NCBI RefSeq assembly: GCF_958979055.1
Contig: NC_084886.1
Location: 49,807,654-49,871,653, forward strand
Origin: Alnus glutinosa
Taxonomy: Eukaryota; Streptophyta; Magnoliopsida; Fagales; Betulaceae
Direction of reading: 5' to 3'
DNA length: 64,000 nt
Shown here piece by piece: positions 60,967 to 64,000 of the stretch; position 1 is the first letter of the stretch, and each line of letters opens with the position of its first letter. The notes under the pieces are model-generated. The model was not told the DNA's origin and did no database searches. It saw nothing but the letters and a program-made list of their open reading frames with translations. A program made the translations under genes and the position numbers.

Positions 60967-61786
60967 ACTAATAAAGGGGAAGCTTCATAGAATAACACTT
61001 TCATGCTAAAATCTAGGCGCTTATTGTGCTTTGGATTTGTTTAACTAATTACAAACCAAGGAATAATGCCTCAAGGCAGTACTCTTATTTTGGATGACTC
61101 CAAGTAAGTTGATAAAATTATATTATAATAGTCTACCGGTGACAAGGACAATCTTATTATCAGCTACAGAAATTTTATTACGCCAAGTCATGAAATGTTT
61201 GGAATTAGTTTCCCGGAAAAGTAGCTAACGTGATAAGTACTAGTATGACAATAACGATCACCCACGTTGTGCCATTTTGTCTGTAAGCCATCTTGGTCAT
61301 GCCATTTTGTCTGTTAGTTTTTGGGGTGGTTTGGCTTCCCCAGTTGGCCAAAGTGGAGTAGCCGAACCACCCCTTTTTCTTCAGTAATAAAACTGCCTCA
61401 ACTAAATACTAAAAGCAGAGATCAAATTCACAATCCCGATAATCACATAATTCTCTGATATTATGTATGCAGCATTTGTTTCCAGTCAGGTCTTGTCAGA
61501 CATTCTAGGCAGTTCCTAGCAAACAATTCTTACATGGAACTCTGGTAGAAAGAATTGCTTTGCCAGCCAAAATATCTTTGTAAAGGAATCTCAACCCCCG
61601 TCTATTTGGGTCGCAATTAGCAACAGAAAACCAGTAACAAAAACCTTAATAGTGTGTAATTCAGCAGGCAACACACCCTCACTGTAACTGTCCAAGTCCA
61701 ACAAAAACAAAAAGGTAATTTAACCCACCAGATTGAAGCTAGCCAAATCGACTGAAATAATTAACCCACAGACTATGGAGCCTATT
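60967..61786. other. Intergenic region between peroxidase and NACA
   Basis: No gene seen. It presumably contains the 3' UTRs of both convergent genes. Confidence 0.5.
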
Positions 61787-61789
61787 TTA

Positions 61790-62165
<376 letters not shown>

Positions 62166-62749
62166 TCACACGGAAACTGATTATCTAAAAAGACAACCAG
62201 ATAAAAGCTTACATTTTTGGTTCTCTCGATGGTGACCCTACTAACTAACACCGGTAACAGGTTTCATTCCCAGCTTCAACATTGCCTTGCGACTCTTCTT
62301 CTCGCTTCTGCTCTGCTTAGAACTCTCATTTGCACCTGCATCTCATTCTCCGGTCAAAAAGTTTGAAACGACAACACAGAGAACATTCATTTAATTAAAT
62401 TGCGAAAAGAAACCCTGACTTTCAAGCAACATAGATAACAAATCATAATTGAATAAAGAAAGCAAACTCAAAGTCAAAAACAAGGGCACTAAGACAGTTA
62501 GGGAGTGCCTTTCAAAAAAAAAAAAAAAAAAAGACAGTTAGGGAGTGGCTACATCTCTGCTGTTTGTGCCATCACAGTAGGTAAAACAATGCCTCGAACA
62601 AAGAAAATGTAAACTAAATAACAAGGAAATGAAAGTACATGCACTAAGACAACACTAAAGCATAACAGATGGCAAACATTGGTGAGAAGATGAGAGTTCT
62701 AGAATGGCCCACGGTGTTGCACATATCAGAAAACCAATAAAACAAGAGA

Positions 62750-62779
62750 GGGGGGGGGGGGGGGGGGGAGGGGGGGGGG
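62750..62779. repeat. Poly-G run
   Basis: Thirty bases of G with a single A at 62769, just left of the plastid-derived block. A likely weak spot for assembly accuracy. Confidence 0.9.
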
Positions 62780-62814
62780 TTGTTTATAGAAAAGGTTATT
62801 CAAAGTTATATCCA

Positions 62815-63700
62815 AGTCACCCCCTTTTTTTTTTTTTTTTTTTTTTATTGTATTTCATTAATTGATTATTGTAATTATTGTAATTGTATTTCATTAATTG
62901 AATTTCATCTGTTAATTAATAGAAAGTTCCATAAAAACTCCCTCCTTTGAAATGTCATGAACAGTTTCCGTAGGTTGAGCACCTTTTTCAAGGAAAAATA
63001 TTATAGCAAGATTAAGTAAGTTTGATTCTTTATCGGATCATTAAAAACCCACTTTCCGAAGATCTCTTCCTTATCTTCTGGATCGAACATCAATTGCAAC
63101 GATTCGATAAACCGCCCATTGGGATAGATGTAGATGAATAATACCCACCTTAGAAACGTATAAGAAGTTTTATCCTCATACGATGTCTATTTTTTGGGGT
63201 CTTGAGGGGGCGTGAAAACACATAAGAACTCTTGAAAAGGGATGTAACTCCAATTCCTTCGGAAACTGGCCGGTAAGATCTTTGGCACAAGAAGAAGAGG
63301 TTGATCCGTATCATCTTGACTTGGTTCTGATTTCTCTATTTTTTTAAGAATACCAAGTTGGATTCTTCTCCTACCCGTATCGAATAGAACATGTTGAGCC
63401 AAATCCTCTTCATGTAAAACCTGCTTTATTTAGATAGGAAAAATCATACGATTTTATGAAACCATTCTAAAACTTTCAAACGGTTAAGTCTCTCCTATTA
63501 TCTCAAAATTTTTTTACAATATGTTTTTGACAACTAATAAAGAAATGCAATATATTTGATCTTCAAGGTAATCCACTTCCATGCAAGCCGTTCTTATAAC
63601 CCCAAGCGAACGAATGGTATTTATCGATCTCAACTAAAAAAGAAATCTTTCTTTTGCATTTTGGGAAAGCTATAACAATCTCAACCGAACTTTTTTTATT
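62815..63700 (-). pseudogene. rps16: Nuclear insertion of chloroplast DNA: rps16 exon 2 and group II intron
   Basis: On the minus strand, frames read [30 protein letters not shown] and [18 protein letters not shown]: the ribosomal protein S16 sequence of plastids. Frame breaks occur between these blocks and a stop falls after RSRR. Upstream on that strand lies a decayed group II intron end (ATCGTATGAGGATAAAACTTC, around 63162-63182, related to plastid domain V GAGCCGTATGAGG) and further rps16-intron sequence (GATACGGGTAGGAGAAGAAT, about 63365-63384). The left edge is near the T run at about 62823; the right edge is uncertain (63430-63700). It has no transit peptide and no intact frame, so this is a NUPT, not a functional gene transfer. 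Confidence 0.85.
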
Positions 63701-64000
63701 ATTAGTTTTACTTTGTTGGGTCCTCCTATATTCATTATATACCAATCAAAATCCTTCCTTTCTTTCTACATTTTCTCAGGCAACCAAGCAAACAATACAT
63801 GTTCAAACTTAACAAGGCAAAAACATATCACAAAATCTTCAATAAAACTCTTAAACAATGCTCGAAACCCCACTTTAAACCAACATTCGAACCACACCCA
63901 ATAAAGCAAACCCCACAAATCAATAAACTTAAGCCCCATTTTCCTCCTCATCCTCGACGATAACCTCATCGTTCTGCCAAAACACACAAAAAAACAGAGA

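Noticed and set aside
62815-63700. Functional transfer of rps16 to the nucleus
   Set aside because: The frame is broken, the plastid group II intron remnant is still attached, and there is no transit-peptide exon.

Overview
The window is nuclear DNA of a flowering plant, most likely a woody dicot. The genes have many GT-AG introns and plant-only families (NAC transcription factors, class III peroxidase, HIPP metal-binding proteins, an ILR1-type auxin-conjugate hydrolase). There is an intron-containing elongator tRNA-Met, a piece of chloroplast rps16, and AT-rich spacers full of small transposons. The species cannot be named from the sequence. All exon boundaries below were read by eye from GT/AG sites, reading-frame continuity and family knowledge.

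Region 1 (1-24,450) is a tandem cluster of NAC-domain genes that has been repeatedly duplicated and rearranged. Gene A (9-943) is the 3' end of a copy whose NAC domain lies off the left edge. Gene B (7163-8317) has an intact-looking NAC domain but has lost its C-terminal exons. Gene C (13095-13950) is short. Gene D (19837-22932) is the most complete copy, with eight exons and an internally repeated C-terminal half. Upstream and downstream flanks are shared among copies, so later insertions can be seen against empty sites: a hAT-like element in the promoter of B, and a 1-kb TTA-flanked element upstream of D. A solo LTR carrying a nested hAT-like element also sits here.

Region 2 (24,800-30,700) holds a tRNA-Met on the minus strand just upstream of a five-exon IAA-amino-acid hydrolase gene. 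The 3.2-kb second intron of that gene contains a LINE reverse-transcriptase remnant. The hydrolase keeps its metal ligands but has lost a conserved His of the dimerisation domain.

Region 3 (34,200-43,900) holds two HMA-domain genes. One is a two-domain HIPP with a C-terminal CaaX box. The other is a 130-residue protein without a CxxC metal site, whose 1.9-kb intron is filled by mobile and AT-repeat DNA. A second solo LTR of the same type as the first lies between them (37,528-38,443).

Region 4 (44,000-57,000) holds a 58-residue small protein gene and a five-exon gene for a 1193-residue plant protein of unknown function that has a threefold C-terminal repeat.

Region 5 (58,600-64,000) holds a four-exon class III peroxidase gene. 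It is followed on the minus strand by a broken copy of the nascent polypeptide-associated complex alpha-subunit gene, split by a decayed chloroplast rps16 insertion. The genes do not form a pathway. The strongest story in the window is the birth, decay and reshuffling of the NAC cluster. I found no clearly new molecular system.
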